From Heterobilharzia americana (taxonomy: Eukaryota > Platyhelminthes > Trematoda > Strigeidida > Schistosomatidae): a stretch of 64,000 nt of DNA. Numbering within the stretch: the first letter of the stretch is position 1; the number at the start of each line of letters is the position of its first letter. The stretch covers positions 76,947,160-77,011,159 of the forward strand of contig OX104130.1 of assembly GCA_944470555.2 (NCBI GenBank), read 5' to 3'. The notes beneath the pieces are model-generated. The model did no database searches and was not told the origin of the DNA. It was given only the letters and a program-made list of their open reading frames with translations. This document shows positions 32,904-44,680 of the stretch, one piece after another. Position numbers and translations under genes: made by a program.

Positions 32904-33051
32904 GGTCTGAGTGTTTCATACACATGAAATGAAGCCTCGCTGTTTAAGCTTCTTTAAGGATTCAGATAATCGCCTCTCAGTCTTCTCTGTCACATCAGTA
33001 TTGGTTGATAGATTCTGAAATTTGCTGTGATCACTAAGAAGGCTGTTCATT

Positions 33052-33627
33052 TTATCTTTCTACCTCCTCACTTGAAGAAGATGATAAGTCTTCTGTCTGT
33101 GAGTATAAGTTTTCAAAATGATCTTGAGTGTCTATTCTATTGGATGTAATATGACTGTCACAAAACTTAGGACCCAGAGATAATGCTTGTAGTGCTACCA
33201 TTTCAAGACCAACATTGGAAAAATTCTGAACATACCGACCAGGATTTGGAGGAAATCTCAGTTCTGGAGTCCTGTTCTCCAAGCTTCGAATAAAGTGAAT
33301 TCTTTTCTTCTCCTTCCTTTTGCTGGCAACTTGATTCACATATTCCAAGAATGGTTGTTTCAGGTAGTGCGGGAGATCTTCAACAGCATGGTATCTTTCT
33401 GCAACGTTTTTCATCAACTCTGTTGCGCGTGATTTCAGAGAATTAATCTGGTTAAGAACATGTCGTTTAAGTGTTCTTCCGCCTGGTCGAACTCTGTTAC
33501 GACGTAGATATTTCCAGTAGGCTTTAGGATAACGGTTGGTGTGAATGCACTCATAGATAATGTCCATCGAATTCTTCGCTTCATCAAGCCTTGTGCTGTA
33601 CTTCAGATACTCATTGAGGATCTTCAA
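33052..33627 (-). pseudogene. PLE N-terminal region
   Basis: An open stretch of about 190 codons. It has DIIYECIHTNRYPKAYWKYL, RVRPGGRTLKRHVLNQINSL and ALSLGPKFC, the last matching LGSKFC in the PLE at 18118-18140. A basic segment SKRKEKKRIHF lies near its middle. This is the conserved N-terminal domain found before the RT in PLE proteins; its biochemical role is not established. The first ATG is unclear, and the frame ends at a stop before the RPDKGSG-type linker. Confidence 0.8.
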
Positions 33628-33644
33628 TGCAATTCAATGCTCAG

Positions 33645-33965
33645 AAGATTTCAGTAATGCAAAAATTCCCATTTCGACATTTAGTAAAACAAACAATGTG
33701 AGTGAAGAAATATTTCTTTTCAATCTATGCTTTGGTTAATTGTCTTAATTGCCTGATCAATTATCACCTTATTGATACTTTGACATTGATAACCTTTCAT
33801 TAAACAACTCTCATCACTAGATTGGTATATCATTTTATGTTTTGAAAATGCTATATATTAGTGTAGAGTCATTGATGAGGAACTAATTGAAATTAGATAT
33901 TTCTTCGCTCACATTGTTTGTTTTACTAAATATTTAAATGGTTTCTTTTGCACTTCAAAAGTAGT
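33645..33965. repeat. Nested inverted repeat at the PLE 5' side
   Basis: 33645-33716 and about 33890-33965 are inverted copies: AGTAATGCAAAAATT...TTTAGTAAAACAAACAATGTG on the left, and CACATTGTTTGTTTTACTAAATATTTAAATGG on the right in reverse order. They enclose the 194-bp arm. The left part matches the reverse complement of 8135-8205. Confidence 0.75.
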
Positions 33966-34217
33966 CTAGGTTATTTGATCCCTTATTTCAAGATTGTGGT
34001 AAAGCCGTTCTCCAAGCGTCTTGAATGAAGCTACTAAGGTGTTTCGTTTGCAGCAATTTTCTAAAGGTCTGCAGTTTTGTTTAGAATATCTAAGATAATC
34101 TTTGCTTGAAATTTTATTATTTTATTGACAATGACCAAAAATACATTCAAAAGACTACTGGGATACATACACACAACAAATCTAAGATCTTGAGGGAGTT
34201 GTGGAGATTTGGAATTA

Positions 34218-34280
34218 TTTCAAGTTGTTTTTATTCATCCTCTAACTGATGTCAGTCTACGATGAATAACAACTTGAAAT
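34218..34280. repeat. SINE-tail hairpin
   Basis: TTTCAAGTTGTTTTTATTCATC is complemented by GATGAATAACAACTTGAAAT about 20 bases later, with CTAACTGATGTCAGTC in the loop. These are two inverted copies of the tail of the tRNA-derived SINE (compare 20565-20600), without the body. Confidence 0.75.
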
Positions 34281-35939
34281 CTAAGATCGTCAGTAGTTAC
34301 CACTGTGACGCACTTAAGCGTTATTTAATCAATGATTGTTTTGGAGTTGACCAGGGAGATTATGCTCATCCATAGACATTAGAGTGTCAGTTAATTGAGA
34401 AACATCAATCTCACAACCATAAATAAAATTATGGGTTATCATGAAACCATAAATGTTTAGATCAGTATTGTTGCACATATGAATTTGCCTGAATGTGATT
34501 GGTTAGTAAATTCATGACTACATTCTGTTAATGGTAAAACGGATGGTTTTTAAACCTTAACTGGAGGTAGATTATTCCAAGTTCTGACAGATGCAGTAAT
34601 TATTATTTCATCTGTTTGTTTAAAAAGGCAATTGTCTATTTGTAGCTTCTAACAACTGTCAAAAAAGCTTTAATGTTTCGTGAAGAACATCATGTATATC
34701 AGTAGAAATTTGTCCGAAAGAAACACTTCACTCCAAAAACGGTAGTTTGTCAAGAGAATCAGTCAGGAATAAGTTATCCTAAATGGCTGAAGTCTTTTCT
34801 GATAGAATTAGAATGAAAATGTATGACCTACTTACGGTTTCGAGCTAATAAAAACAATGAATTACTGAACTGCCTCTTGTTCACTCAGTTTACTCTGTAA
34901 GCGTAGTAAACAGACATCCATTAAATAAAATAATTATTATTTGCTACTACTTTTCGGGAGGCAGTATCGTTTACAAGATTCGGAGAGTACATAGATTTGA
35001 GTTTGATGTTATTCTACGTAATTACGAAACAACCTCTGACTGTGATACTCCAGTCACAATGCAAACCTTCTCTTCTACAGATATCACCGTAAATTTGCCC
35101 ATTTATCTCAAAAACGTTATAACTCCCGTTGGAAGCTTTTCAGTTTACTGAAGATTAATGGATACTGGCGAATTAAATTAAGGACAGCTTTTATGTCATC
35201 AATGTAATGAATGATGAATTTTGATGGTGTGTATACAGCAAACAGACCCTAATAATAAACAAGTTAATTAATCACAATAATAATTCGAACAATTAAAGCC
35301 CCAGTTGTCTCTTCCAAACCTTCAGAAAATAACTGAAGCTTAAGTCATCACAGATGACCATAGGCATTTCTGCAAGCATACAAGTAGGTCAACTATATGT
35401 ATTTTTGTAAAACGTGAAAAAATTTAGTTTCTATGATTCTTATTATTGTAGCATTTGTTTAGCGCCCGGATAAAAACTAATCCCAAATCTACTGCCAATC
35501 ATTTCCCAATTCATTTATCTCATTCCCACATTCTAGACAAATTATCTATAGTATCAAATTACTGATAAATTGATGGTATAAATTGCATTACACAGAATTC
35601 ACCCCAATTGACTGATCAGTAGAATGAATTTAATGACCATAATCAGAATCTAATGTCGACTAGACCAAATCATCAAGTATGAACCATAAATTACATTTGA
35701 GATGGATTTGATAGAATTTAGTTCAAGCGTGTTATTTCTGATATAAAAAAAATCAGCATAAAATTATGAATTGGATATCTGAGCACTAGTGGTAAATAAT
35801 GTCTGCGAACTCTCCTGTATATATAAACTGGACACAGTATTCTTTTCATAATAAAGATTGTTATTGCCTACCATTGATTTGAGCGAACTGATCAGCCATT
35901 TATGACATAAAGGGCACCTGTAAGGATGTACTGATGTTG
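34281..35939. other. No gene recognised
   Basis: AT-rich DNA with no open frame of note and no recognised repeat. Confidence 0.5.
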
Positions 35940-36180
35940 CCTGTATTTACAGTTTCAGTGTCTACCACGAATATTGACTACAATGGAATCTTGGACGCCT
36001 TTTTCCTCCCATCTATGACTCGTCAGCTGAACTTACCAGTCGCTGAGAGATAGACTCAAACCTAGGACCAATTACTTCAAACAATGGAACGTTATATTCA
36101 GGTCCACTGGGTCATTGTAGCCTCTCGTTGTACTATGGTGTCCGGATACGATTACATATGCTAGTAATCCGTCACCTGTT
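35940..36180 (-). mobile_element. Sm-alpha-like SINE, minus
   Basis: On the minus strand it runs ACAATGACCCAGTGGACCTG (A-box region), GGTCCTAGGTTTGAGTC (B-box region), CTCTCAGCGACTGGTAAG, then a hammerhead. It points away from the plus-strand copy at 36246-36440. Confidence 0.7.
35972..36040 (-). ncRNA. Hammerhead ribozyme with core boxes kept
   Basis: On the minus strand, CTGACGAG, GGAAAA (holding GAAA) and GGCGTC with the GTC cleavage triplet are all present in order, followed by CAAGATTCCA. Stem II (GTCATAGATGGGAG) and stem I pair poorly compared with the copy at 8893-8950. Core intact, helices eroded; activity doubtful. Confidence 0.65.
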
Positions 36181-36245
36181 TAGTCAAACCAGGGGCGGAG
36201 CTTTACAAGCAAAAACATCATAACTGTACCATACCTATCGCACAA

Positions 36246-36880
36246 GGGATGGCTGTCGTGACTCAGTGGCCCAGTGGATAGCACTTTGGAGTATAAATAC
36301 GTCGGTCACGGGACCGAGTGTAAGCGGAAACAACAGTACTCACTGAGAGGCAGATACATTCAGTTGACAGGTCTTAAAGAAGATAGAACGCACGTTCTGG
36401 ATTCCACTATGGCCACTGCATGGCCACTATTCATCATCAAAATCAAAATAATTTCTTCATATTACTCCATTTCACCTTCTTTATTTTCTGTATTCATCAG
36501 ATTTCTACATAGTTATAACATAAAATTTCTATCGAAATTACTTCTGAGTGACAGCTTTAACCAGATGTTATTGTTTTCTGATTCAGAACTACTGAGTGGT
36601 TGGAGTCAACGGGTATGTAGCGTTGCATTTAGCATGCATGGTTGTCAGCACCCTCCAGTAAGATGTATTTCAGCATCAAGAGAACAAATGATTATCATAG
36701 CGCCAGACCAATATACTGCAGCAGTTTCGCGTTTGAATCTCTTTTGACTGAGTCATTCGAAAACCAATATGGTGCTATGACTTGTAGTATGGTGGATAAC
36801 TCATCACTGTATAAAGGAATTTAGCCTCATAATTACTGTTACAACAAACTGATCACGTCTCACTTGGTCTTCTTTGATAA
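36246..36880 (+). mobile_element. Sm-alpha-like SINE plus with 3' extension
   Basis: The head is GACTCAGTGGCCCAGTGGATAG (A-box region) and GTCACGGGACCGAGTG (B-box region). Next come CTCACTGAGAGGCAGATACA, a decayed hammerhead, and GGCCACTATTCATCATC. The following ~440 bp resemble the DNA after the copy at 26450. An open frame here (36274-36747) just follows the repeat. Confidence 0.7.
36350..36412 (+). ncRNA. Decayed hammerhead ribozyme
   Basis: TTGACAG replaces CTGATGA, GAAC replaces GAAA and GTT replaces the GTC cleavage triplet. TTCTGGATTCCAC keeps the stem I strand. Expected to be inactive. Confidence 0.65.
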
Positions 36881-37618
36881 CTTTTTTCCCTAGTGATGTT
36901 ATATCAGCTGAGTATTATGTATATAGGTGACTTTTTGTTTTATTTAGGTGCAAATGTTTACCACTCAGTTCTTTGACCATTAGATACAAGCTGGGAGGTA
37001 GATAAGGTTTTCGTTCCAAGTTATCCCTCAGTAGTATGAAACCTGTCAACATATTTGACTTTGTAAGCAGGAATTAACCTAACCACCTCTTCTCTTTTCC
37101 TTTTAGTTAGAAATTGAAATCCAGGTGTAACATAATACAGTAATACGACTTAATCCTACGTTTTACCTAATGATAAATTATACAAATTAATCTTTGTGAG
37201 CAGATTTAGTGAATGAAATTGATTTCGCTTATCTCAAAGCACCTTAAAAAATAATCATTTTCATACAAAAACTCCTTCCACTAAAATAAAGTGATAAGAT
37301 CAAAGTGTTCAAAATCATAAAGTTATTGCTAACTAGTATCTTATATCAAAAAAATTGATCTTTTCAGATTCTTTCACAATTTCATTGATAGGATGATTTG
37401 CTGGGAATATAAATTTAACTAAAAACAAAATCTATCTGTGCAAATATTTTTTTTTCAGTATTTTTGTTCTGAAACTAAAATCATATTTTACTAGGCAACA
37501 TAAAGTAAGCAGTAGATTTCAACATAATCAGTACTGTTAGTAAATAAAGATTCTTAGTTACCAGATGCACCAAGATGTTTGTCTGACATGGTAACTATGG
37601 ATTAGATAAATTCCTGCA
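36881..37618. other. No feature recognised
   Basis: AT-rich DNA, short frames only. Confidence 0.5.
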
Positions 37619-40600
37619 TTTACCAGAAATTATTATTATTATTAGTCCATTGGGTTCCTAATGGAACATAGGGATTCTCTAGCACGTCTCCATTCCACTC
37701 TCTTCTCTGAACTTGTTTCAACCTGGCTCCACGACAGCCCACAGGCCCTCATTTCATCCTCACACACACCACCTCCATGTCACCCTCAACTCAGACACCA
37801 AACTCATCGCTTCCCATCTAATGTCAACTCGATTACTGGCCCGACGCGTGATGTCCTCAGTCGGCCTTCTACGTGCATGCCCAGTCCAATCCATCTCCAC
37901 TTCATTCCACTGCATATTTGTTCAGTGATAGACTCTTGGTTGGTTCGTTGCCTGAGCTCCTTATTGCTTATTCTTTCTGGACATCTCACTTGAGCTTCAG
38001 TAACGAGACAGCGTAGGCGACAGTTGTTGATGAATGTCTGTAGTTTGATGGAAATCCCTTCCATAACACACCAAGTCTCTCAACCATACACAAGCACTGA
38101 ATTGACTGAGGTTGGTGTAGAAAATCCGCATGTTGTTCACGCTTTATCTTGAGTGGAGCGGAGTGGAGTGTAGAAGATCTGCACACTGGTGTTCACGCTA
38201 ATGAATGCCTGTCTTGCTTTCCCGATTGTGACTTTGACATGCTCGTCTGTGCCTGTGGTGCCTGTAGTTGAAACAGTGCTGCCTACCTAGATAGGTAGGT
38301 GAAGGAGGCTACTTCCTTTAACTCTCTCCAGTTGATGGTCATTGTTGTTGTTGTTGTTGTTGATTGGGTATCATCATCACCTCTGTCTTCTCCACATTCA
38401 CTTGAATGGTGTCCCATCTTCGCTGCCCTACCTCTTCTGTCAAATTGTTAGTTTTCGCTTGTAGATCTTCGACTTTGTGCAACAGTAGATACAAGTCATC
38501 GTTGGTGAAATACAAATCTTCTAGGTTCCCTTCCGTCGTCCAGCCAGTGTGTGCCCCTCTTCTCGCTCCTCACTCTTGTCTGATGCATGATGCCATCCAG
38601 TCGACCACAATCAGGAATATCATGGGTGATAGTGGGTGGCAGGCTTGCTTTACTCCTATCTTCACTTCGTTTCAAAGGCATCACTGAGCTGAGTTGTCCA
38701 TTGTGAATAAGTTGGCAGGCATGTCGTGTCTTCATATAGTTGTTGAATGAGGTTGATAAATGTTTGTGGTATTGCGTAGTGTAGAAGCAGGTGTCTGTGT
38801 AATTACTTGTTGGTCGATGCTGTGGAAGGCCTTCTCAGAGTAGATGGAGTTGATGTAGTGAGTTGACTGCCATTCTATACTCTGTTCTATGATGATACGT
38901 AGAGAAATGTTGGAATCTGGTCTGCACATGATTTGAACTTCCCGAAGCCTGCCTGTCTGCCTGCCTGTTCCGGTGGTAGTATTGAATCCAGTGCCTTCTT
39001 TAGCCTCTCCAGGATGATGCGGCTTAATATTTTGCTTGCTGTGGATGGACAGGAAAGTGACTCCGTGTCAGTGCTTGCAAACACTGAGGTCTCACTTTTC
39101 GGCAGTTCCATCAGGTAACCCTTCTTTCAGTCAACCAGCAGATACCTTCCCTTCCTTCCACACCTTCTGCAATAGTGGTGTGGTGTGAGCATGTCCGCTG
39201 TTATCTCTGCGTCTTTTCTCCGTGCTTTTGGAGGGGTCCCATCTGGTTCTGCTGCTTTCCCACATTCCAGTAGCTTTATGGCATTCAGGACATCCACTTT
39301 TGTTGGAGGATTTATGTTCACTTGTAATTCTGTGGCTGGTTTGTAGGTGGTATTTGTGGACGAAGTGCATGTGGTATCGGTGGTCGATTCAAGAGCTTCT
39401 TGAAGTGGTCGGCACATCGTTTCCTCTCTTTCTCTTCTTTCGTAATTAAATTTCCATCATCATCTTTTATTGGTTTCATCTACTTTGTGTTGATCTCTTC
39501 CCTCCCAGATAGACAGTAACCTGTTTATTTGATACAATGTTGTCAGGTCCCTGTCTCTCCGGCCAGCCTGCAGCCTGTTCTGCTTCACTTGCCAGTGTTT
39601 CGTGGAAGTGTCTTTTGTCTTTCCACGCACTCTTCTTCACTTCTTTGTCCAGTGTAGTGTTTTATACATTGTGCTCAGTTCCTCTTCTCGTTGAGCATCC
39701 ATGCACTGGTTCATCGTCTACTTCACCAGCACCATCCTCCTCTCTCTGCTCTATCAGCTTCCATGTATCCATCGAGATACATTCCTTATCCTCTTTCTTC
39801 TTCCTTACTAATACGGTTGTGCAGGCTTCTTTTCACATCTCCTTTCTTAAACACTTCCAGTATTCTTCCACACAGGTTGCTTCAGGGATCTTCCTTGATA
39901 TCTCCCATTTTGTCTTGATGGCTGACTGACGTGAAGATTTCCTTCGTAGTTTCATCCTTCAGTGTCCGAGTGTTGTACGTGAACTGCCGTCTATCATCAG
40001 CTTCCTCAAAGGCTTCCAACTTGATTTGGAAGGTCCCATGCACTAGATAGTGAGTGGTGTGAACCCACATCTGCTCCTCTTCTTGACCTTGTGTCAAGTA
40101 GGCTGCATCTCCACTCACTTAAAATTGAGATAAAGTCAATTTGATTTTTAGTGTGTCTATCTGGTGTCTGGTGAAATCCATGTCGCCTTGTGGATATCCT
40201 TGTGCTTGAACACACTGCTTCACCTCCAATCACCAAATCCTTGAATGCACAGAATTCTGCAAACAATTCTACATTCTCATTCATCACCTCAACGAGCGCT
40301 TCTAGACTCATGGTTAGTTCTCTTCCTGTGTTGTCCCCTCCCAGTTTGGCATTCATGTCACACCACACATTAGAATTTTGATATCACCAACTTGAGCGGT
40401 GTCTTTTTCAGTGTTGATTGCAGTTGTCTGTAGAATTCTCCCTTCCTCTCTTGCTCTACATTATTTGTAGGTGCATAGCGTAGCATTGTATGATCGTGAC
40501 CTTCCTTCCTTCCTTTTGACTTGAACCTCGCTGTCATGATCCTGCATGAGGAGGAGATTGGTTCCCACTGCATGAGAGACAGCCTTCGATGCTCTTCAGA

Positions 40601-41119
40601 GGTGGACATCATGATAACCACTCCATAACTCAGTGTGCTCACGGTTGTCATCTGGGTGACAATATCGGTGTAGATTATTGATTCTCCAGTTGACAGTTTG
40701 GAGAGTCCACTCCCATTCCATCTGCTTTCACAGATTCTAATCACTTCAATGTGATACCTCTTCATCTCGTTTGCAATCTGGGCTGCCTTGCCAGCTAGGT
40801 TCAAACATGGTGCGGACATTCCATATCCCCACGTTTACTTTCGCTCTCATCGAGAGAAGAGAAAAGACATCCACCAGTTGGCTTCCCGAATGCTTTCACC
40901 AATTGGCATCATTTCGCCTCTCCGATTCCAGCGGGGAATAATTTTGTTATTATTTTTTTATATTTTGTTTGTGCTTTGAAGATTTTTTAGTGGTTAGATT
41001 TGTTTTGCGGTGTAGGGTTGCTAGGTTGCTGTATGTCCAACCTTCCCTCTGTAACCTGGCTTAGGACCGGCTAGTAACTGGTGAACTAGTTAACTAGATG
41101 AGGTTTTTTTAACAGAAAT
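37619..41119 (-). mobile_element. RTE copy, full length, defective lineage, with TSD
   Basis: The body runs from the 3' tail (TTATTATTATTATTAG at 37629-37645) to the 5' end near 41103 (CTAGTTAACTAGATGAGG). TTTACCAGAAAT (37619-37630) and TTTAACAGAAAT (41108-41119) form a 12-bp target-site duplication with one mismatch. All endonuclease and RT blocks can be traced in shifting frames. It shares many short tandem duplications with the copy at 52296-56554 that are absent from the intact element. Confidence 0.95.
40370..40819 (-). pseudogene. Truncated RTE endonuclease frame
   Basis: 149 codons: a frame-shifted start (MSAPCLNLAGKAAQIAN), then MKRYHIEVIRICESRWNGSG with the endonuclease Glu, and ending in EFYRQLQSTLKKTPLK. 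A frame of the same length and about 95% identity is present at 52588-53037. Duplications inside it (YTDIVTQMTTVSTLSYG, SSSCRIM, KGRKEGHDH) distort the fold and it stops before the GDMN block, so no nuclease is expected. Confidence 0.8.
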
Positions 41120-41269
41120 GACTAATAATAAATGATAAAGCATTTAATCGTACAGTCAGAGCTAGAAGTTTATCCTTAGCGATTAGATATAATCACAGTT
41201 AAATAACGTTATGGGCTAGCAAGAGAATACAGCTTCCAATTCTTGATTAGTTGACTAAAGGCAGTTAGC

Positions 41270-41395
41270 AGGTGGCCCTGCTTCAACGAGATTTCATGCC
41301 GGTTGACAGGGAACAGATGCTCCGTGTGAGATTCAATCCCACATCAACTAATGTTGCAGTAAACAGCACTACCACCGAGCTGTACGGGTTGTAGC
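41270..41395 (-). mobile_element. tRNA-like SINE, third type
   Basis: The minus strand gives CCCGTACAGCTCGGTGGTAG (A-box region) and GGGATTGAATCTCACAC (B-box region), then CGGAGCATCTGTTCCCTG and CATGAAATCTCG. It differs from the two other tRNA-like heads in the window. No tail repeat is seen. Confidence 0.6.
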
Positions 41396-42317
41396 GTCAC
41401 ACACTTCTCCAAAATCAATAGCCTAGGGTTTGACGACTTTCGACACTGATGCTGTCCTTGATAGTTCAACTGGACTGGTTAAGCTGAAGGCACCCGGTCA
41501 AGCATCCTGGCCATTTGGCACGCTGTCGTGTTACGTTGCACTACTCGTAATCGACCCCCTAACCAGTTAGTTGGAACGCATCTGTATCTTGGCACGACCT
41601 TGCAAATATATTGTTTCATCCGACTACGCTGTTGTGTTCTTTCTTGGTCTCGTACATAACAAGTTGGAATAATTAGTGATTGGCTTCTGCGTCTGTCAAG
41701 TTCACACTAGAACAGTTCCTAAAGGATCATGATTGACCTTCTATGGGACATCGTTTAGTACGTTCGTTGCTTTCCATCGACAAATCAATCTATTAAATCT
41801 TGATAAGAAAACTCATTTGACAGGTGTAAAAGCTAAGTTTAAGTTACTGAAATTTTTCCATGATATCGGAGGCCCCAAAGCTTTCCTAATTAGTAGATAT
41901 CTTGGCATCCATTTATATGACACTAAGTCAAAATGTTGCTTAGATATCATGAAATACTGTGACATTTCAGTGCCTTGTTTTCGGCTTCAAACAACTCTCT
42001 GACCCATCTGAGAATATGAAGCAGTCATTCTTCGCAACCAATTTTTTTTTACTACAAGTTACTTTCCGCTCCATAACAGATTGTTTATCTAACTTTTAGA
42101 AGGCTTCCTACTTATTATGTGGTGATTTAAACTGCATTATGGGAATTGGTTTGGCTCTTTACATAAATTTTATTTGTAGGCGTACCATTTTTGACCATTA
42201 AATGGAATGCGACTGGTTGCTTCGTAGGAAAAGCTGCAGTTGAAGTGATGTTAATCCAGTGGAAAATTACCTTTTTCTTCATCTGCACGATTATCCAATG
42301 GCATCTAGTTTTTAGTC
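41396..42317. other. Unassigned DNA with one 89-codon frame
   Basis: The plus-strand frame 41733-42002 is the most protein-like unexplained frame in the window. It reads HRQINLLNLDKKTHLTGVKA, FHDIGGPKAFLISRYLGIHL, with normal residue mix and an ATG. I recognise no domain. Nothing marks splice sites or a promoter. It may be a piece of a decayed gene or of an unknown element. Confidence 0.35.
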
Positions 42318-42412
42318 CAAACTGAAATCTGTACTGATGATGCTATCTAGAACGACAATGAAAGCTTCACGATTGTATCACCCAGCTGGGAGAAACCAAC
42401 AAGACCAAGGGT
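42318..42412 (+). repeat. Single copy of a PLE inverted-arm sequence
   Basis: CTGATGATGCTATCTAGAAC, GACAATGAAAGCTTCACG and ACCCAGCTGGG followed by CAAGACCAAGGG match the arms at 7550-7636 and 50329-50406. It lacks both a partner arm and coding sequence. Confidence 0.65.
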
Positions 42413-42675
42413 ATCCTTTTCTTTCAGGTGATTAGAAATTTGATTTCATTCCAAACAGAATGAATAGTCTTCCCGCTTTTGAACGTTAGCACATCGCTAT
42501 TGCTTAGAATATGGTTCATCTGCCCGAATCTCTCGGTGAAACAGTATCATGAATACTTTTTATTCATCTTACTTTTCACTAGTTAGCAAACGATAAAGTT
42601 CAGAAATGGGGTGCTTCTGAGCTGGGTTAAATAATATTAGGCTTTGTTAAGGCTGTAAATTTCGGTTGCACCCTG

Positions 42676-44412
42676 TATTATTATTGTTTATCATTTTTCC
42701 CTCGGGATCCTAGTGGAACATAGGGCTTCAGTATCTCGCCTCCATTGCATTCTCTTCTCTACAATCTTTTGAACCTCGCTCCACGACTGCCCACAAGGTT
42801 TCATTTCTTCGTCACATACCATCTCCTCTATGTTGCCCTCGGAAATCCAACTCGTTGTTTCTCATTTCGATTTCATTCGAGTGCCTGACGCGTGATGTCC
42901 CCGATTGGCCTTCTCAGTGTATACCCGATCCATCTACACTTCCTTCTTCTGCATATTTGTTGGATGATAGGTTTTTGGTTGGTTTGTTGCCAGAGTTCCT
43001 TGTTGCTTATTCTGTCTGGCCATCTGGTCTTCAAGATCGAGCGTAGGGAGAAGCTGTTATTGAATGTCTATAGTTTGTTGGAAATGCTTTTCATGACGCG
43101 CCAGTTTTCTCAATCATCGCATGAAAGCACTGACTTGACTGAAGTTGGTGTTGAAAATCCGTATCTTGTTCGTTGTGCTGAGTGCAACAGATCTCCACAC
43201 TGATTTCAGATTAGTGAAAGCAGGCCTATCTTGCTTTTCTGATCCTGGTTTTGACATCCTCATCTGTGCCACCACCTGTAGTTGGAACGATGCTGCCTAG
43301 CCAGGTAGGGAAAGAGACTACTTCCTTTAGGGTTCTCCCGTTGATGGTGATGGGTATTCGTCGTTGATGCTGTTGTTGGTTGAGTATCTTCATCACCTAT
43401 ATCTTCTCTACATTCACTTGAGGTTCCGTCTTCGCTGCCTTGCCTCTTCTTTCAACTTATTAGTTCCCGTCTGTAGATCTTCGAGTTTGCTTGACATTAG
43501 ACATAAATCATCATCGTTGGCGAAATCCAAATCTTCGTATGCGTATGCCTCCCTTCTCGCTCCTCATGGTTTGCTGCATGATCCAGTCCAGTCAGCCACA
43601 ATTAGGAAGGTCAAGGCGGCAGCCTTGTCTTACTCTTGTCTTCACTTCAAAGGCGTTACTGAGTTTTCCACTGTGAATCACTTGGCATGTGACGTTTTCA
43701 CATAGCTGTTGAATGAGAGTGATAAAGATTTGTGGCACTCCGTAGTGTTGAAGCAACTGCCTGCCAAATTACTTTGCTGTCAAAGGCCTTTACAAAGTCA
43801 ATGAAGTTGAGGTCAAGGTTTATTTGACTGCCATTCTATGCTCTGTTCAATGTTGATGCTAAGCGTAGCGTTGCAATTTGGTCCGCACATGATTTGTTCT
43901 TCTTGAAGCCAGCCAGGCTGTTCTGCTCGTAATTTTGAATCCAGAGCACCTTTCAGTCTCTCCAGGATGATATGGCATAATACTTAGCTTCCTTCGGGTG
44001 GACAACAGCGTAATTCCGTGCCAGTTCTTGCAAAGGCTTATGTCTTCCTTCTTTGGGAGTTTGACGAGGTAGCCCTTATTTAAATCAGTGGACAGGTACC
44101 TTTCCTTCCTTCCTTCCAAACCTTCTGCAATAGTGGTGTGAGCATGTCCGTTGTTGTCTCTGCGTCTTTTGTCAGTGATTCTGAAGGAAATCCATCTGGT
44201 CCTGCTGTTTTCGCGAATTTCAGCAGTTTTATGACATTCACGACTTCTGCTTTTGTCAGAGCGTCTTTGTTCACTTGTAGTTCTGCTGTTTCTTGTGGTA
44301 CTTCTGGACGACTTGCAGGTGGTGGTCGGTTCAAGATTTTTTTTGAAGTGGTCAGCCAATTGTTTCCTTTGTTTCTCCTCTTTGGTAACTAGGTCCACTT
44401 CGCTATCTTTCA
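42676..44412 (-). mobile_element. RTE copy, 5'-truncated, old
   Basis: It covers the 3' ~1.7 kb of an RTE on the minus strand. It is closer to the intact lineage, lacking the CTCCAC run. RT blocks appear in two frames: AELQVNKDALTKAEVVNVIK with DGFPSESL, and YLVKLPKKEDISLCKNWHGI. The tail is degraded (TTATTATTGTTTATC). No flanking duplication is evident. Confidence 0.9.
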
Positions 44413-44583
44413 GCCTGTAGAAGTGGAATACAATGCTTATCCTAAACTTTCTGAAATCGAGAAGAATGTTTCGATTAAGATTGAAGGTAACAGAGATTTA
44501 GATTAAGCGAGATCGGTGATGTCACTAAGACTGCTCAGAGGTTAATTATGTATACACTGGTGGAATGAACATTCTAGATGTAG

Positions 44584-44584
<1 letters not shown>

Positions 44585-44677
<93 letters not shown>
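44585..44677. repeat. (TA)n microsatellite, ~93 bp
   Basis: Pure TA dinucleotide run, longer than the one at 28090. Confidence 0.95.

Positions 44678-44680
<3 letters not shown>

Larger units (their letters stand above)
31007..33918 (-). mobile_element. Penelope-like element between 194-bp inverted repeats
   Basis: Arms 31007-31200 and 33725-33918 are reverse complements of equal length with about ten mismatches; the shared outer end reads AACAATGTGAGCGAAGAAAT. Between them, on the minus strand, lies a broken PLE with N-terminal, reverse transcriptase and GIY-YIG regions. The right arm is itself embedded in a second inverted pair (33645-33716 with about 33890-33965). PLEs often have terminal repeats that may be inverted; this one is a clear case. 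Confidence 0.85.

Noticed and set aside
33860..33905. Hammerhead ribozyme in the PLE arm (GTCATTGATGAG ... GAAATT)
   Set aside because: PLEs can carry hammerheads, and the boxes look suggestive, but the bases between TGATGAG and GAAA cannot form stem II and the first core base is changed.
44585..44677. Origin or promoter in the TA tract
   Set aside because: Plain dinucleotide microsatellite; nothing else supports a function.
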